Below the pieces are notes generated by a model. That model saw only the letters and a list, made by a program, of their open reading frames with translations, was not told the origin of the DNA and made no database searches. Below, in pieces: positions 9,640 to 23,200 of a DNA stretch of 64,000 nt. This DNA comes from Brevipalpus yothersi (taxonomy: Eukaryota > Arthropoda > Arachnida > Trombidiformes > Tenuipalpidae): contig QZCP01000834.1 of assembly GCA_003956705.1 (NCBI GenBank), forward strand, positions 120,864 to 184,863, written 5' to 3'. Position 1 is the first letter of the stretch. Each line of letters begins with the position of its first letter. Both the position numbers and the translations under genes were made by a program.

Positions 9640-12600
9640 AATTCTACCCTTAATTACTTTCTGACTAGATAGAAATGTTGTTGTAAGGCCAAAGTCCAAC
9701 GATGAATTAATTAGTGCAGATCATCACCATTTCCTCTTGCATCCTAATCAATGCAAGAAATATTTTTATAACCTTCGAGATGCTTCAATCGAAGCTCCTG
9801 GAAGCCTCAAAAATACTATATGAAGAGAGCTCCAATCGAAGGAAGAATCGCCTGGATCTCAGACTCTCTACCGAGAAGATTGGTGTCTGCTCGCAAGCTT
9901 GGCCAGCGATGGCAAGCTTACGAGCTCACTTCTCTCTTACTATTCCATCTCTTCACTATCGTTCCCCTTCTATGAGTCACTGTAAGACGTTAGGCTCTGT
10001 TAGAACAGTTCATTAAAACTTTTCTACATATGTTAACTCATCATATCAACTTCCTGCTAATGAATTAAGTTTTGATCGTCGATTATGCATCTAGTTTATT
10101 AATCATTAACTAATGATCAACTCGAGAGAAGCTTTGGATTACTCATGGAGGAGCACAAAAAACCTCCTTCATGAGATTGAGGGGTGTATGTTCGACTTCA
10201 GGGAGTGAAAGTTACAACCCTATTGACATCTAGTCAGATTGAGTACAATGAATGTTTGCATATGTTGCTAGTCATCAATTGTTAAGCTATGAACTGAGTT
10301 GAGAGGAATCCTGTGGTGGGATGAATCACAAACTATTTAGAATTTTCATCTTATCGATCTGCTTGATTGTAATATGGCCTTCTGCTCGTTCCCGGAATGC
10401 GGCTCGCTTTCTGGCAAAAGTTCTCTCCAAGGTCCGGAAAGCTGCGAAGAATACTCAGAGGTATTCAGAGGAATATTTTCAACAATGAATATTGCTCTGC
10501 TCTAGCTCTGGTTCTTCTTCTTCTCCCCTCATTCACAAAACTTATCTCGTTTATAGGCTGAGTCACCAACATCGAATTGTGAATATTGGGAAGAGATTCA
10601 ATTCAAAATAGTGGAATCTCTCCACATACGAATATCCAGCATGTCCATGTCCATGTTCTCGTCAAAATTGTGTATATACCATATATTCGCGCTTCCGATT
10701 TCTGCCCCCCACAGTGCTAATCTTTAGCTTTCACTGTGGCGTCTTAAAAGCGTGAATATACAGTCATACAGTGGTTCAAGGTGATGCCCAATAGGGGGAA
10801 GCAATTCACAATAATTTTAATGGTTTCTTTCATTGGGGGGCTGATACCGATGTGGGACATGTAAAACTCTAGCCAAACAGGTGTCATCATCAGTCTGGAT
10901 GTTACTCCACCAAACCTGCTCTCGAAGCTACAATGTGGGATTCCATGAAAATGTTCCCCAAGGATGAAGTCCTAGCTGACTTGCGAATCTTACATATAAA
11001 CAAGATCGGAGCAGAGCTTCTTGACATAGCAACCTGTAGTAATGCTCAAGTCCCTCAACTCCATAGAGTAGATCACGGGTCACTCGAATGCCAAATCATA
11101 GCATTTAGATGTGAAAGTTACAAAAAATTCCAGATTGGGGAATGTAGTTGGTGTTGTGAGAATAACCCTCCGTGTTTCTTATTTGAATTCAATGGAAGAA
11201 GCAGGTAGTCTGAATCTCTTCGGAGTGAGCCCAGGGTGACCATTCTAAAAACTTTAATACCCCATGAGAGAAATTACGAGTAATACGATGCTCAATCTTA
11301 TCAACGGTACTCTTGTGGTTGATTTATTCAGCAAATCGGGGAAATCAGCTATAGCGATCACACTGAGTAGAGGACTACAAGCAGGAAGAACTTTCTCGCT
11401 GATGTTAACAGGAAAACGTACATGTATGATAGGGCGAATTTTGAAAGCAATGTTTGGTGGGGAGCGAGGAGAAAGTATTGAAAAGCAAAGAGTGCAGGAT
11501 GAGCTTAGCTGTGAGCCTTCCCTCTTAAAATCGGCATGTGGAGGATTCAGCATACTCGAGAGGACACTCAACACCACATGGTAGAGTAAATTGTGAGCTT
11601 CATGGAATTCTTCGAGGAAATAGGGGGAAGTTGGATTTGATTTCAATCAGACAAGTATTTTTTCCTGTTTATCCAAGGAACAGATCAGGTGAGGAACACC
11701 AAGCGATGGAAAAGGTATCAATTTTCTGGGATATGACATTAGAGCTGCCAAGGTTGTTATCTCATTCGAGAGTCTATCGATATTTCATTGCCTTGTCGTG
11801 ATAGCTATAGCGATTTTTTCATCATTTTTCACCATTTGATCTGCCAATTCTCTGATCTGAGAACGCGGATCGAGATGAAACGCTGTGCTAATTTATCAGG
11901 AACAATAGCAGCAGCTGGAGCAATCAGAGTTACGACTATTTCCCCTCATTTTCACGTGATGAACATAGGTTTTTGAGAGGCTGGTGAATTTTATCTGGGG
12001 ATACTCATTGCACTTCATACGGATGGATTTTTCCATATTCTTTCTAGCCTCTCCAGTATTTTGATACTCTGGCTCATCTGCGAGATAACCAGTTGGTGCC
12101 AAGCCATTTTTTTTGCTATATAGCTTTGAATTCCACCAAGTCTTATCGGGAGTTGCTCACAGAACTTCTGTGGGGGGAACATCATTCCACTTTCTTTCGT
12201 TAATGATCAGTTTTTATTCCTCACGTGTGACCAGTCTGGAGATTGGCCAGTGGATTTCAAGTTTGCGCCCTGTTATCCATCATGAGAGTCTCTTGAACTG
12301 CCATTAGACTCTGAGTAAACAAATTGCACGCATATTTACTCTGTGTTATCGGAGAAGATCCCAGAGTTCTCGTAGGGTATCCCTAGATAAAAGGTTTTCA
12401 ATTGTTTGATCACTCTGAAACACTCAGTATTCCGTTTGTCATACCAGATGAGTGAGGGTGCATGCATGTCAACACATGGTTCAGGATACGAAGATTGTGA
12501 AGAAAGCGATAAACACAGTATCTGATACAATTGGAGTTATTCTCGGAAGATGTCCACTGGCACTAGCTTCTAAGACTCGATTCTGTCGTCGAGTCTCCCT

Positions 12601-13146
12601 AACCACTTAATATCACAACGTGATTGCCTGCAAATTGGCATAGAGACATTTTTGCGGAATCACTTGACCAGTAGTCTCTAGTAGAATGTCAGCCAAAAAC
12701 ATCAAATTTTCCTCCATCTCAAGATAAGGTGAACCAATCAGAACTGGATGGAATAAGAAGCAAAGTTAGTGAAATCCTAGAACATATGTGTCTGTGTTCA
12801 CAGAAAACCGAATTTGGATTCACTGGAATTATTCATTGGGACTAGTTCTATCCAGAGGCTCGACCTTTGGAAATTCTTTGCTCTAGAGAAGAGGAAATAT
12901 CACAATTTCTGATAGCCTGATCCATGATAAATGAGGATAGAATTTCTTGGTAATTTTATCCAGCAACTTTGAGAATGAAGACAGATGAATGTCTCACTTC
13001 GCTAGGGTGGAGGCTATTATTAAAACCATCCTTTGGCTTTTATTTCAATAATTCCTAGTTCACCATAATTATCTTTCAACAATATCCTAGTGGGAAGGCC
13101 GGCTCACACCGGATCAAACCTGGATAAGCATTGAAAATCTAGGAAA
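9640..13146. other. Unannotated island DNA
   Basis: About 3.5 kb with no gene I can support. Open frames of 90-130 codons exist (10933-11208 +, 11254-11646 -, 11264-11584 +), but they overlap each other on both strands, lack recognisable motifs and have no visible splice context. I treat them as chance. Confidence 0.4.
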
Positions 13147-13495
13147 AATTCTGGAACTATCTGTCTGTCCCTCTTTCCTGATCTCTTTCTCTTTCGGTCT
13201 CCCTCTGTCTCTCTCTCTCTGTCTCTCTCTGTCTCTCTTTTTCTCTCTTTTTCTCTCTCTCTCTCATTCTCAGTCTCTTTCTCCTTCTTAGTTTCGCTCT
13301 TTCTCGGTCTCTCTGTCTCTCTTCCCCTTTCTCTCTCTCTTTCATGGTTTGTCTCTCTCTGTCTTTTTTCTCTGTCTCTCTTTTCTCTCTGTTGACCAAA
13401 TCCTGCCCCAGTGAGGTTAGCATTGCGATTTCATTAGTGGGCCTCACGGCAGCACCATATTATCATATTTATAATTTTTCTTTAAATGATAGGGG
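13147..13495 (-). repeat. Hairpin-plus-GA-microsatellite element, right copy
   Basis: Reverse-complement copy of the element at 7490-7775: the same ATCATTTAAAGAAAAATTATAA lead (20 or more matching bases, diverging slightly), the same CTAACCTCACT hairpin head and a CT-rich microsatellite of about 240 bp. The head sequences differ at roughly ten positions over about 70, so the duplication is old. Confidence 0.65.
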
Positions 13496-13799
13496 AGACT
13501 AACTGGCTGATGGACAAGTTGCAAAGAGTCTGCAATGATCCCGAGAGAGGCATTAAATTGAAAAGATAAATGATCTAACTGAGTGGACAATTCGTACTCG
13601 AAGGACAATGTCAAAAAATACCCATGCTCAAACTTGCTCTAAACTTCCTCATCAGAGGTTATCAAGTGTTATGAGACCGAAAAATGAGATCTGAATTCTC
13701 TATGACGAATACTCTCTGACATACGATCCTGATCGAGACACTCTGATCATTGAAGACTTCACAAGCTCCAACCAGAATTTTGGAATAAAGCATGGATAC

Positions 13800-14510
13800 C
13801 CATTTTTGAGCGACTTCCCCCAGTAATCTGGATATAAGTCATACATCATTCTATCACTTTTTTGATAAGGATCTCAGGGCACCAAGATTATCATGTGGTT
13901 ATGACACTTTTTCCAGCACCAGCCACTTTTTATTCCAACTTAGGTATGAGTCATATCTTATCTTATCAGATTTTTGAAAAGTGATAAGAAAATGCAATCA
14001 GGTGTCGGCTTTCATGCTTTATCTCCAAGATATACCATAGAAACCCATTTCTCACCCACTTCTCCCAATAATCTGAGTATGAGTCACATGTCATCTTATC
14101 AGATTTTTTGTGGGTGTTGTCATGGCAACCAAAACATTCGGTGGTCGAGCCACTTTTTTCAGCACGTCGGGTTTTTCTGAGGATTCCCTGGTGATTCTTA
14201 TCTTATCTCATCACACTTTTTGTGAGTGATAAAAAAATGTTATCATATCAGAGATAGACTCTCTGGTTCTCCAGATAGAGAGGAAAAAGTGGATTTTAAC
14301 TAGCTTCCAGCAACATTCCGATGATGAACCATACCTTATCTAATCACACATTTGATAAGAAAACCTATGATACCACTTTCGTTTCGATATGATGAACTTT
14401 TTTGGAAAATGAAAAAATGGTCATATCTCTGAAAGTATGACTCATGGAGAGTTATCAATCTAATTTTTGGTCTCATCACACCTGATAACATCTGATAAGA
14501 AAGTTTCATC
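13800..14510 (+). repeat. Degenerate tandem repeat, about 110-150 bp unit
   Basis: The phrase TATGAGTCATATCTTATCTTATCAGATTT (or close variants), followed by a TGATAAGAAAA-like tail, recurs near 13845, 13945, 14075, 14195 and 14325. Between the copies lie CCAGCACC/AGCCACTTTTT-like segments. The units are heavily diverged. No coding potential is seen. Confidence 0.5.
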
Positions 14511-14560
14511 AAAGTCTAAGAGGGGGCAGTTTTGGTCATTGTCCTTTACTATGCATCAGA

Positions 14561-14797
14561 TTGAACAACACCATAAGAATGATAGATCATCCTCCAACAT
14601 CAAGTTTGAATAAATTCGAAGATCCGGCAGGGAATAATTTCATTCATGTCCCTCAGATAAATGCAGATAGGCTTTGTAATTTTGAGGAGCTCGAGTATAA
14701 TGAGGACGAGAAACGAAAATTCATACTAGTTCAGACTGTCAACTGGAACGGAGAAGTAGATCCCCAAAGTCTCGAACTAACCATTGAACAGGATTAG
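14561..14797 (+). CDS. Short reading frame with a decayed duplicate downstream
   Basis: A 78-codon frame with a moderately acidic product; the recognisable stretch is DRLCNFEELE...KFILVQTVNW...EVDPQSLELT. It has no known domain. A diverged duplicate at 15415-15627 keeps the same reading frame for about 65 codons, with mostly conservative replacements (KFILVERVNF...EVNPRF). That suggests both derive from a once-coding exon rather than random DNA. I cannot name the protein, and the start codon is not certain. Confidence 0.3.
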   Translation: MNNTIRMIDHPPTSSLNKFEDPAGNNFIHVPQINADRLCNFEELEYNEDEKRKFILVQTVNWNGEVDPQSLELTIEQD

Positions 14798-15414
14798 AGT
14801 TGAAAATTTGCTTCCATTTTCGAATGGGAAAGGACAATTCATGCTGCTTCTGTATTCCGATCTGAAACGCCAATCGTGATCAGTGTTAACCCTCTTTCAA
14901 ATGGAAGAAATGAAATCTTGATAGATTAATCAAATCTTTCTTACCCAAAGTAGAAACCTTCAATCAATGACTCCTCTTCCCTCAAGAAAGCCTCTCATCA
15001 ATATCTAAACTGAGAAAGCCAATCATTCCGATGATTTTGCTGAGATATTATCCTCATTTCCAAAATTTTTCGAATCTTGTTTGCCGAAGCAGGAAACTCT
15101 TTGTGATCTCGCGACTTATCTCAGCAAGGGTTATTCCTCGGAAAATGACTACTGTCAGAAAGATAAAATACCAATTTCCATAAGCAGTGGAGCGAAAATT
15201 GAATCATTTCTCACATTGGGAAAATTGAACTCTCTATTCCCCACCATTTCTCTCATCTGTTGACAGGAATGTTCTTGTAGCCACTGGAGAAAATAAGCTT
15301 CAAATATGCAAATTTTTTGAATGTCCCCGAGGGTTAGTTGATTGTTTATTTTTACCATAATTCTTGCTAGAAGAGATGAGAATCTACAAGCCAACAGACT
15401 GTATAGCATCTAAA

Positions 15415-15627
15415 AATTATTGATCTCCCTTTAACGTCAAATATGAAGAAATTTGAGAGTCCAGAGAGAAAAAAATTCCTCCATGACCCTCGAACCAGAG
15501 TAGATAGGCTTTGGCATTCTGGAGAGCTCGTGCATAACTGCAACGAGGAACCAAAATTCATTCTAGTTGAGAGGGTCAACTTTGAAGAGGAGGTGAATCC
15601 TCGATTCTCAAACTAACTCTTGATCTG
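15415..15627 (+). pseudogene. Decayed duplicate of the 14561-14797 frame
   Basis: Aligns over its length with 14561-14797: a KKFESP segment, then DRLWHSGEL, then KFILVERVNF and EEEVNPR. A single-base deletion near the end brings a stop earlier than in the upstream copy. No start codon is conserved. Function unknown. Confidence 0.35.
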
Positions 15628-18600
15628 AGAGGAACTTGGAAGTTCATTCCCATGTTTGAATGTGACCTAGAATTGGAACCAGATCAGATTCCATCGACAA
15701 TTTCCATCAAATGTGACTAGGATAGGACCACCTAGATTTGGGACATCAAGCAAATCATTGCATAGTACTGTGAGTGTGAGAGTGAGCTTCGTTTTGTAAG
15801 CTCTTGCTGTCATACTTTCATGGAAGTGATGATGAGTGGAAGATTTTAAATTCATGCGCTGAACAGAAGACTAAGTGATACATTCCTTGATGATGAGAAA
15901 TTAGAGGGTGATTCTGATTCGTTGTATTTCTGAGGTGGCAGGATTTGGACACTAGCATGATAATTACTCTACACTTATTAGACTCAGGTGAGTTTCCCCC
16001 ATTCTTCCCAAATCACATTTAGTATCGTGATTTTTCCAGATAAGTACAAGTTTTTCACATTAGGGAGAATAGTTGTATTCATTCCTCCATGGAACAATAC
16101 ATGTTGAGTGTTTGAAATACATACAATGTACAATGTATCTGTGGCCAGCATTGAGAGTTATGCAGGAATCGAACGAGAAGATGAGATCGCCTAGGCATCT
16201 TTCTCCGAGATAAGAGGGGTTAAATAAATGTATTCCTCAAAACTTACTGAAAATGCAGGACACGATGAACTCTTCTAGCTCCTCAAAAATAAATTCCCCC
16301 TAGTTCCCAGACTTTATTTCCTTCCCTGCAGCTAAAATGGCAGCATCAGTTCGAAGAAAGGAAAAAACCTATTCAATGTGAATCTCATTGCGATAATTTC
16401 CAAATTCTTCTTCGAAGCTGATCAACCAATCTTCAAAAATGATGCTCATCCACGGAGCTGATGAACAAGATGATTAGCTTGATGTTCTCTCCCCAAGTTC
16501 AAATTAGTTTCCAGTCCCAAGGGAAGAGTTATCATGGAACTCATTTATATTCTATTGTTAATTATGTGATAAGTAGGTTTGTTTCCCATCTCCAGTATGG
16601 CCCAAAAACAATTTAAAAACATGAATTCACAGAATAGTTCCACAGAAACCAGCACGAAAACATTTCAATGAAAACTGCATCCAGAAACCCGTAGCAACAA
16701 CGTAGCAGCAATGGCAATAGCGAGAGCTTGGAGTAAGGGAGAGAGAATGGCAATTGGAGAGGATGAAAGATAGCGAGAGTTGATAATAAATCCCATGCTG
16801 ATGTAATCTCCATCATGGAAAAGGATGTATGATGGGAGAGGATGTTGAAGCCATCAGTGCGAATGATAGCAAGCAGTAATGGCTAGCATGATTAACATAT
16901 GATTGTGGAGAGAGGAAATTGTCAGAGAAAAACATGGCTTCGATGTGCAATATAATCGCTCTCGTCCAAGGCTCATCATTGATCATGGGTTCTCAATAAC
17001 ATTCACAGGATAAAGAGATTATTAGCTGGGATGTCAGATGAGCACCTCCTTCATATTAGTCCGTCACAGTATCAACGTGACTTGGAGTAGGAGAGCTCTT
17101 CATACTCGCCCGAAATGGAAGAGGTAGAACTAACAGAAACCCCTTCCTCTAATCCCTCCCTCAGATAACTTATCGAGACAAATTAGGAAATATCTGCTTG
17201 ATAACGCTTGTTGCTTCCCCCTTTCCACTAGAGTTTCCCATTTCTCTCCACATTACTGAAAATGAGTCGACAATCATCACCCCCAATAATCATGGAAAAT
17301 CTCCAGCCTTGGGAAGGCGAATATGATCCTGCTATGCCCCCTTATCACCCTATGGTACTAGCATCCACAGATATAGAAGGAGCAGAGAAAGGAGAACAAG
17401 ATATATCGTTCGAGGGAGCGGGGAAAAAAGTACAGGAAGATTTAGCTGTTTTGCTACCATCGAGAATGCCCCAGTTGATGCATGATGAATTGAGATTCTG
17501 TTTTCTCACCATGGCCGCACAAACCATAATTTTTTTCTGCGGAATGGTATGCCCATCCCGTTGTTCACCAAACGCGCAGATGTAGTGGGCGTCTGCCTGG
17601 TAAATCCGCACTTCACTTCATTCAATGATGCATCATTTCGTATAACATCAACCGACAATGTTAACCGAAAGTTCAGCGAAATCACCATCTTCGATAATTC
17701 GTTGATAGTTCGTTTCTAAGAGATCAAGGAAAACCGTCGCCCCGTTTGTCTTGTCCCTTCACATCTTTCGTGGGATTGCCAACTATGTGGCAACTTTCTG
17801 CACCCGAATTACACCATAACCGAATTCACTGAAGATTGATTAACGATAGAGGGCGTGTCAAGTTGTACCATCAATATGGAGGAGAGCTCAACCTTCAGTC
17901 GCAAGAAAAGAAGAATCCCAAGAGATTCTCGGAGAGGTCTGCTCCATTGAGAGCCGACGTTGAGGGATAATAAAAGAGGGACATCCGTAGTTCGGAACTG
18001 TTATATCAAAAATGAGTCTCCATTTTTTACTCCCGATGTGGGCTAAAAATTTGGGAGTCGATGAGGGTGGATGAAATAGCACCTCCGATGATACCTCTAC
18101 TCACGCTGGGCTAACTCTCTAAGGACTCCTTATCATACCAATGTACTGAACCAATTGGATGTTGTTTTCATTATGATAAATTCTTGAGAAACATACATTG
18201 TGAGTTTGAGGAGTCAACAGAGCCCCCTACAAAATTCGTGTTTAGAATGATCGTGAAGGTTCCCAAGTTTGGATGTGAGGAGAACTATTGAACATGTTTT
18301 GAGCAATGAATTCAATAAACCACTAAATTCATCGTTATCATTCTCATATTGATCGATTCCTGCTTCTGAATCATCGATGCGACCGCTTCACTGATCGTTT
18401 TGAGTTTCCGGCAGCATAATTATCCTCCATCTTTCAAAAATTTCATTCGATAACATTAGAGGCTCTTATTCGATCATTGACAGTACCCTATAAATCATCC
18501 GATTGAGATCACATTCTTTCGACTAATTGGATGGAAATGAATTGAAAGGACCCTAATGAATACATAGTTGTTTAAATTTTGAATCTCTTCATTCATCAGA

Positions 18601-19208
18601 ATAGGGAGGAAATAGCTCATCGATGATATTTCTTGGGAGCTTCTCAACTTTCTCGATGAAAATTCCTCGGCTAAATGAATTTTCAAGCTTATTCTTCCGA
18701 AAACGAGAGTATAGATGCGGGAACATAGCTCAATATTAGTCAACTCACGTCTCAGGTCCTCTTTGAACAGGAAATCAACATTTCTCTAATCAGTCTCAAT
18801 CTGCAGGAAATATCAATCAAGACCGTTACCATTTAAGGGAATACAATCTACCAACCTGTTCATTCACTTGAACAATCGCTCCTCAAAGATTTTCGTTTCC
18901 AATTCTCATGGAATTTAGATACTCATTCTGCTCTTTTGGCTGTTTATCCTCGATGTTTATTTCTCTATTCAGAACATTGGTTATTTCCATCGTATGGATA
19001 CCACAGCTTTTAGCTTCGTCCCATCTATCGTATTCGCTCAATAATTTGAATGAGGAATTTTCATGTGATTTAATTGCCAAACTCGCATCAGATGGTGAAT
19101 CAAATCTCTCCTCATTGCTTTGAGAGGAGTATAGAGAGAGACGTATGATTATCTGTTATGGAACATGAGTTTCTGTTTCAGAGTTATTCATCGGATTATC
19201 ATGAATAC
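15628..19208. other. Unannotated island DNA
   Basis: No gene I can support. The 107-codon frame at 17262-17585 (+) has a normal ATG but no motif and overlaps a minus-strand frame. Short minus-strand frames at 18495-18743 and 18883-19080 could be decayed exons of the relic at 19209-19745, but no splice structure links them. Confidence 0.35.
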
Positions 19209-19745
19209 TCACTTAATAAAACGACTAAGAAGAGGATGGAAGAGATTTTCAGTCATTTCTGTCTCTGATTTTATTTTCAGAACCACAATAAATCGATGGA
19301 AAACATTGACGAAAGGGTTCCCCCAAAAAATTCTCTGATCTATTGAAAAAGATAAGAACTTTAGTCTAAGTAATTTCAGAGCTGTCCCCCTCTTCTGCAT
19401 GTACTCAGTTATCTTGGAAACACTAAAAAATTTTGCTCTTTTGGTGTCAAGGAAGAATTTCTGAGCACTCATATCGGCTCCGAGATCAGATGAGATGATC
19501 TTTCCACCGATATCTCAATGTTCGCCCAATTTATCAGCGAAAATTGCAATTATCATCTTCTGGCACATTACAGCCTTGTTTTCATCCTTCTTCAACGCAT
19601 CGAAGATATCCAGCCATGTTGGTAGGGCTTGCGGGATAGTTTCCATCGAGCTATAAGGAACACGACCTACGACTTGTTTCTTAGTTGGCTCCAGGAACAC
19701 ATTCCCTGCTGTGGATGAGACATTGAGGTCCTCAAAGAGTAGCTC
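19209..19745 (-). pseudogene. Unrecognised decayed reading frame with one in-frame stop
   Basis: Reading the minus strand from 19745 to 19209 gives about 178 codons interrupted only by a TGA at 19515-19517. The product has ordinary globular composition: segments include ELLFEDLNVSST, LPTWLDIFDALKKDENKAV, and after the stop SAQKFFLDTKRAKFF and FVNVFHRFIVVLKI. No family is recognised. The long common frame across the stop suggests a once-coding exon. No start codon or splice junction is identified. Confidence 0.35.
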
Positions 19746-20013
19746 TCATCTGGCTCCAGATCTTTAGAGAAAATATCCAATAAGAAACGGAATCCTCCCT
19801 GAGAAAAAGCTACACAATAGCTCGATTGAACCTGTCCACCAGTTCTATCCTCTGGATTGGGATACCGATTGCAGATTTGGAGAATATTCTTCGATCAAAT
19901 AGCTAAGTCTTCATTCTATTTTTCCCATGAATTTTAGTTCATATTGATATTTATAGAGATTGGAAATACTTGGAATGCTCATGAATTCTGTTAATATAAA
20001 TCAATTAAGGTCA

Positions 20014-20268
20014 TCACAAGGGACCATTTGGGGACCGTCCGAGTTTGATTAGCCTGTAAGAGTCTTGGAAGTTGACTCGTCCATCACCATCCTTGTCTGC
20101 TTTTCTCAACATATGGCTGATTTTATTATCGATGAGCTCCTCTCCTAAGCAGGTCATAACAAACTTTAACCCTGCTGCTGAGATGAATCCACCACCATCC
20201 ATGATGAAGAGAAGAGTAGACATTTCGGTCCTCGTCCCAAAAAACTTCAGAACTATCTTATTTATCTT
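20014..20268 (-). pseudogene. Calmodulin-like EF-hand fragment
   Basis: The minus-strand frame contains GGGFISAAGLKFVMTCLGEEL followed by a spacer and ADKDGDGRVNFQD. This reads like calmodulin EF-hands 3 and 4 in order. The second loop (DKDGDGRVNFQD) keeps the calcium-ligand pattern, with Asp instead of Glu at position 12. The first loop has lost its position-1 Asp and position-12 Glu. The frame is open up to a CTTATCAG acceptor-like site at 20268, so this may be one exon, but no partner exon is seen. It is probably a degenerate copy of a calmodulin or troponin-C-like gene. It could still be a live divergent exon. Confidence 0.5.
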
Positions 20269-23200
20269 CTGATAAGAAACACAATGGTGAAGTTTTCAAC
20301 TCGACAGCTCTTCCCCTCTCTGAGATAAGAGCGCTTATGTTATGATTACCCATTCGACACTCAGAATATCTCAACTTCATCCGATTCTTTTCGAATTCAA
20401 TTTTTCTGATAGCACATACTGTTTTCGATGAAAAAAAAGCAAGATTCAAGCATTTTTAGAGCGTTTATGATGGAATCTTCCAGAAGCATATCTTTAAACC
20501 TTCAAGGGGCTTTTTCCCAGAAACGAGCAATTATCTCATCACCACAGTTGCATGATCTATGGGAATAATAGTGATAACAATCTATACGATGTTTCAGCTC
20601 TCCAAACCTGCGCGTTTTTGAGCTATAGGCGAAAATCTTAATTACTGTTCAGAAGAAGTGGAGAATGGTAAATCAGTCGATTTACACCTAAATACTTGTG
20701 ATTTGTATCAAAAACAATCCAACTAATTGTTCAAGGAGGTTTCCACTCGTAAATCATTGAATGTTAGCTTACGAGTGCCTATTAGGGAGCAAAGACAGAT
20801 CCTTCTTTGCGCTAGCTCACTTTCTGGAAGCTGACATGAGCCAGCCTTTGGCTCCAATGAGAGGCAGTATTCATTGGTTGTCGCTCAGTTTCATTCCGAC
20901 TATCGTCATAGGGAAGTGATCAATGCGGGGTTTTCGATTTTGTGCCTCCCTTGAGTAATGATAAAGATTCTCTCCCCTAACTCTAAAACGCGCAAGTTTA
21001 GAGACTGGAAACATTAGATGGATTGCATTACTCCTACAGATCCTGCAATTTTGGTGATGAGGTAACTCCTCGCTCCTGAAATAAAGTCTTGTGAATGCTT
21101 GAAGGTATGCTTGTCGAAGATTTTCCTCGTTAAACTTCTGAAAAGGCTCAAATCTCAGCTTCTTTACTATCAGTAGGCCCACGGATATTCGGGAGAAAGC
21201 TCCTAGAGCAGCCCCGCAGTGGGACGCAAAAGAAGCGAGTCAAGGACTCACCTATCCAATTATAAGGCAAGTTGAAGACTGATTTTATCAAGCGATCTCC
21301 GGCTTTTATACTCTTTGAGCCGGATGCTTAAGGAGCTAGGGAGAATTGTAGAAGCTGCCATAGCCTTTTTTGGTGCTTTTGGTCTAATTGGTCGCATACC
21401 AGACATTATCTAATGAAAGACAATTAGTTTCAATGTGACTAATTGCTCATCTCCTCGTCTCTCTGTTATTGTCATGACCCTTTTCATATGCTACTTAATT
21501 GCTTTCTCATCATTTCGATAAATCAATAAATCAGTCATTTCCCTCAATTAGTTGCATTTCGAGTGCTCGTTTTAAAAGGTCATCCGGTAATATAACCGAT
21601 TATCGTTCCCACGCCTAGTTCTCGCAGAAGTGCGTAATTCGAAGCGCGAGCGGAAGAGTATGAGAGAGAAGAGAGAGAGACTTGGGCGTTGGTCGCAACT
21701 GTTAGCCTAAAGTGCACTTAGTGCATTGTTTGTTAAGTTTCCTTCTTTTTGTTGTTTTTGTTATGTTTCTGTTTTCTTTTGTTATATATTTTTTTGTCAA
21801 GTTTCTCCATTTTTTTGTTATGTTTGTTTTAATTTAATGTGTTGAATTGTGCTTCATTAGAGTATTGTTTCATGACCTTTGGTACAGTTCATTATGAATA
21901 ATCTTCCTTGAATTCTTTGAATTCTTTAGCAGAGACCGAGTGAGACCAGTTCCAGAAGTTCTCTTGAATCAACATCATCTCAATTGTGGATATTTGAATC
22001 CTTCCCCCTCTATTTCTTATTCTGCGAGCTACTCACTTCTTTCTATTAAGAGTGGCCAAGGTTGGTTTGTTACTTGTGTCCATTTTCTCTAAGGCCATCA
22101 ATATTGGTAATTTTCTCCGTTGTGAATGTCAAAGTTTGTCCAAGCTGATGACCCATGAAGATCGGGCCGCGCTGATACTTGTAGACAAATGGGTGCAGGT
22201 GAAAAAGAACGGAACTCCTCATTTGTAATACAAGGTGACAGTTCATGAGCAATTCCTAGGTCGTAATAAACCCCGTGATACCATGACTGTAGATGTTGCT
22301 TATTTCCCTATAAACCCTTAAAGAAGATTGTTACTCGATAAATTTTTCTACTCAACTGGTGAGTTTCAAGTTTTTCTCTTTCTTTTTTTTGATCTGAGGA
22401 ATTTTCTATTCCAACATGCTACTGTATATTTTTTTCATCGTTCATTCTCACCATGATCTTCGATGGTAGTTGAAGGAGTAGAAAACATCGATACTCATCT
22501 CTCAGGTGTAAAATCAATGCTAATCTTCTAGAGTCAGATTGAGATGAATAACAACAATGTTCATATGTGTATATTGTTATGCTTCTATACATCATTGTGA
22601 TTTTGTCGATTATTTCTGAGCGCGAAAGTTAATAAGAGAAAAAAGCATTTCCCTGTTGTACCAGCCATTGAGTGTGAGAGCTTAAATGGATATTCAATTC
22701 ATGTACTGGATAGTGGTTTGAAGAATAATGAGAAAGAATAGCGATTGAGATGATATCAAGGGAGTGAGGAGTGATATGATTCCATGGACGAATTCTTTTC
22801 ACCTCATGAAGAGAGAGTTATTCCAGATCCAAGTGCACTAGCAATCTTATTTAGTGCTATTGTATCTATTTTCTATCGAGGATCATTTATTGATTCGAGT
22901 TACCCTTGACTTTGAGAGCTGATACTCAAACATTCCTCGTGAATATTCGCATTTTGTTTCCCGTGTGATGTTCGAAAAGAATAAGAATCAATGGTCCGAT
23001 AGAGCTTGGTAAGACGCTGGCGACATTGATCTGAATTGATTGTTTTCATTTTATGTAGGTAAAAATAATAACGGTACAATCATTCATAGTAGTAAGGGGT
23101 GCTGTTTGTACCTTTCCATCAGCTACAGAGGTGTACTTTGTTCCCAACGGTTTTTTTTCTCCGGGATATTATTTCCCCGAGAGGAAGGATACTGGATGTA

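Noticed and set aside
17262..17585. 107-codon frame in the island
   Set aside because: No motif, no splice context, no duplicate; overlaps frames on the other strand. Not enough to call a gene.
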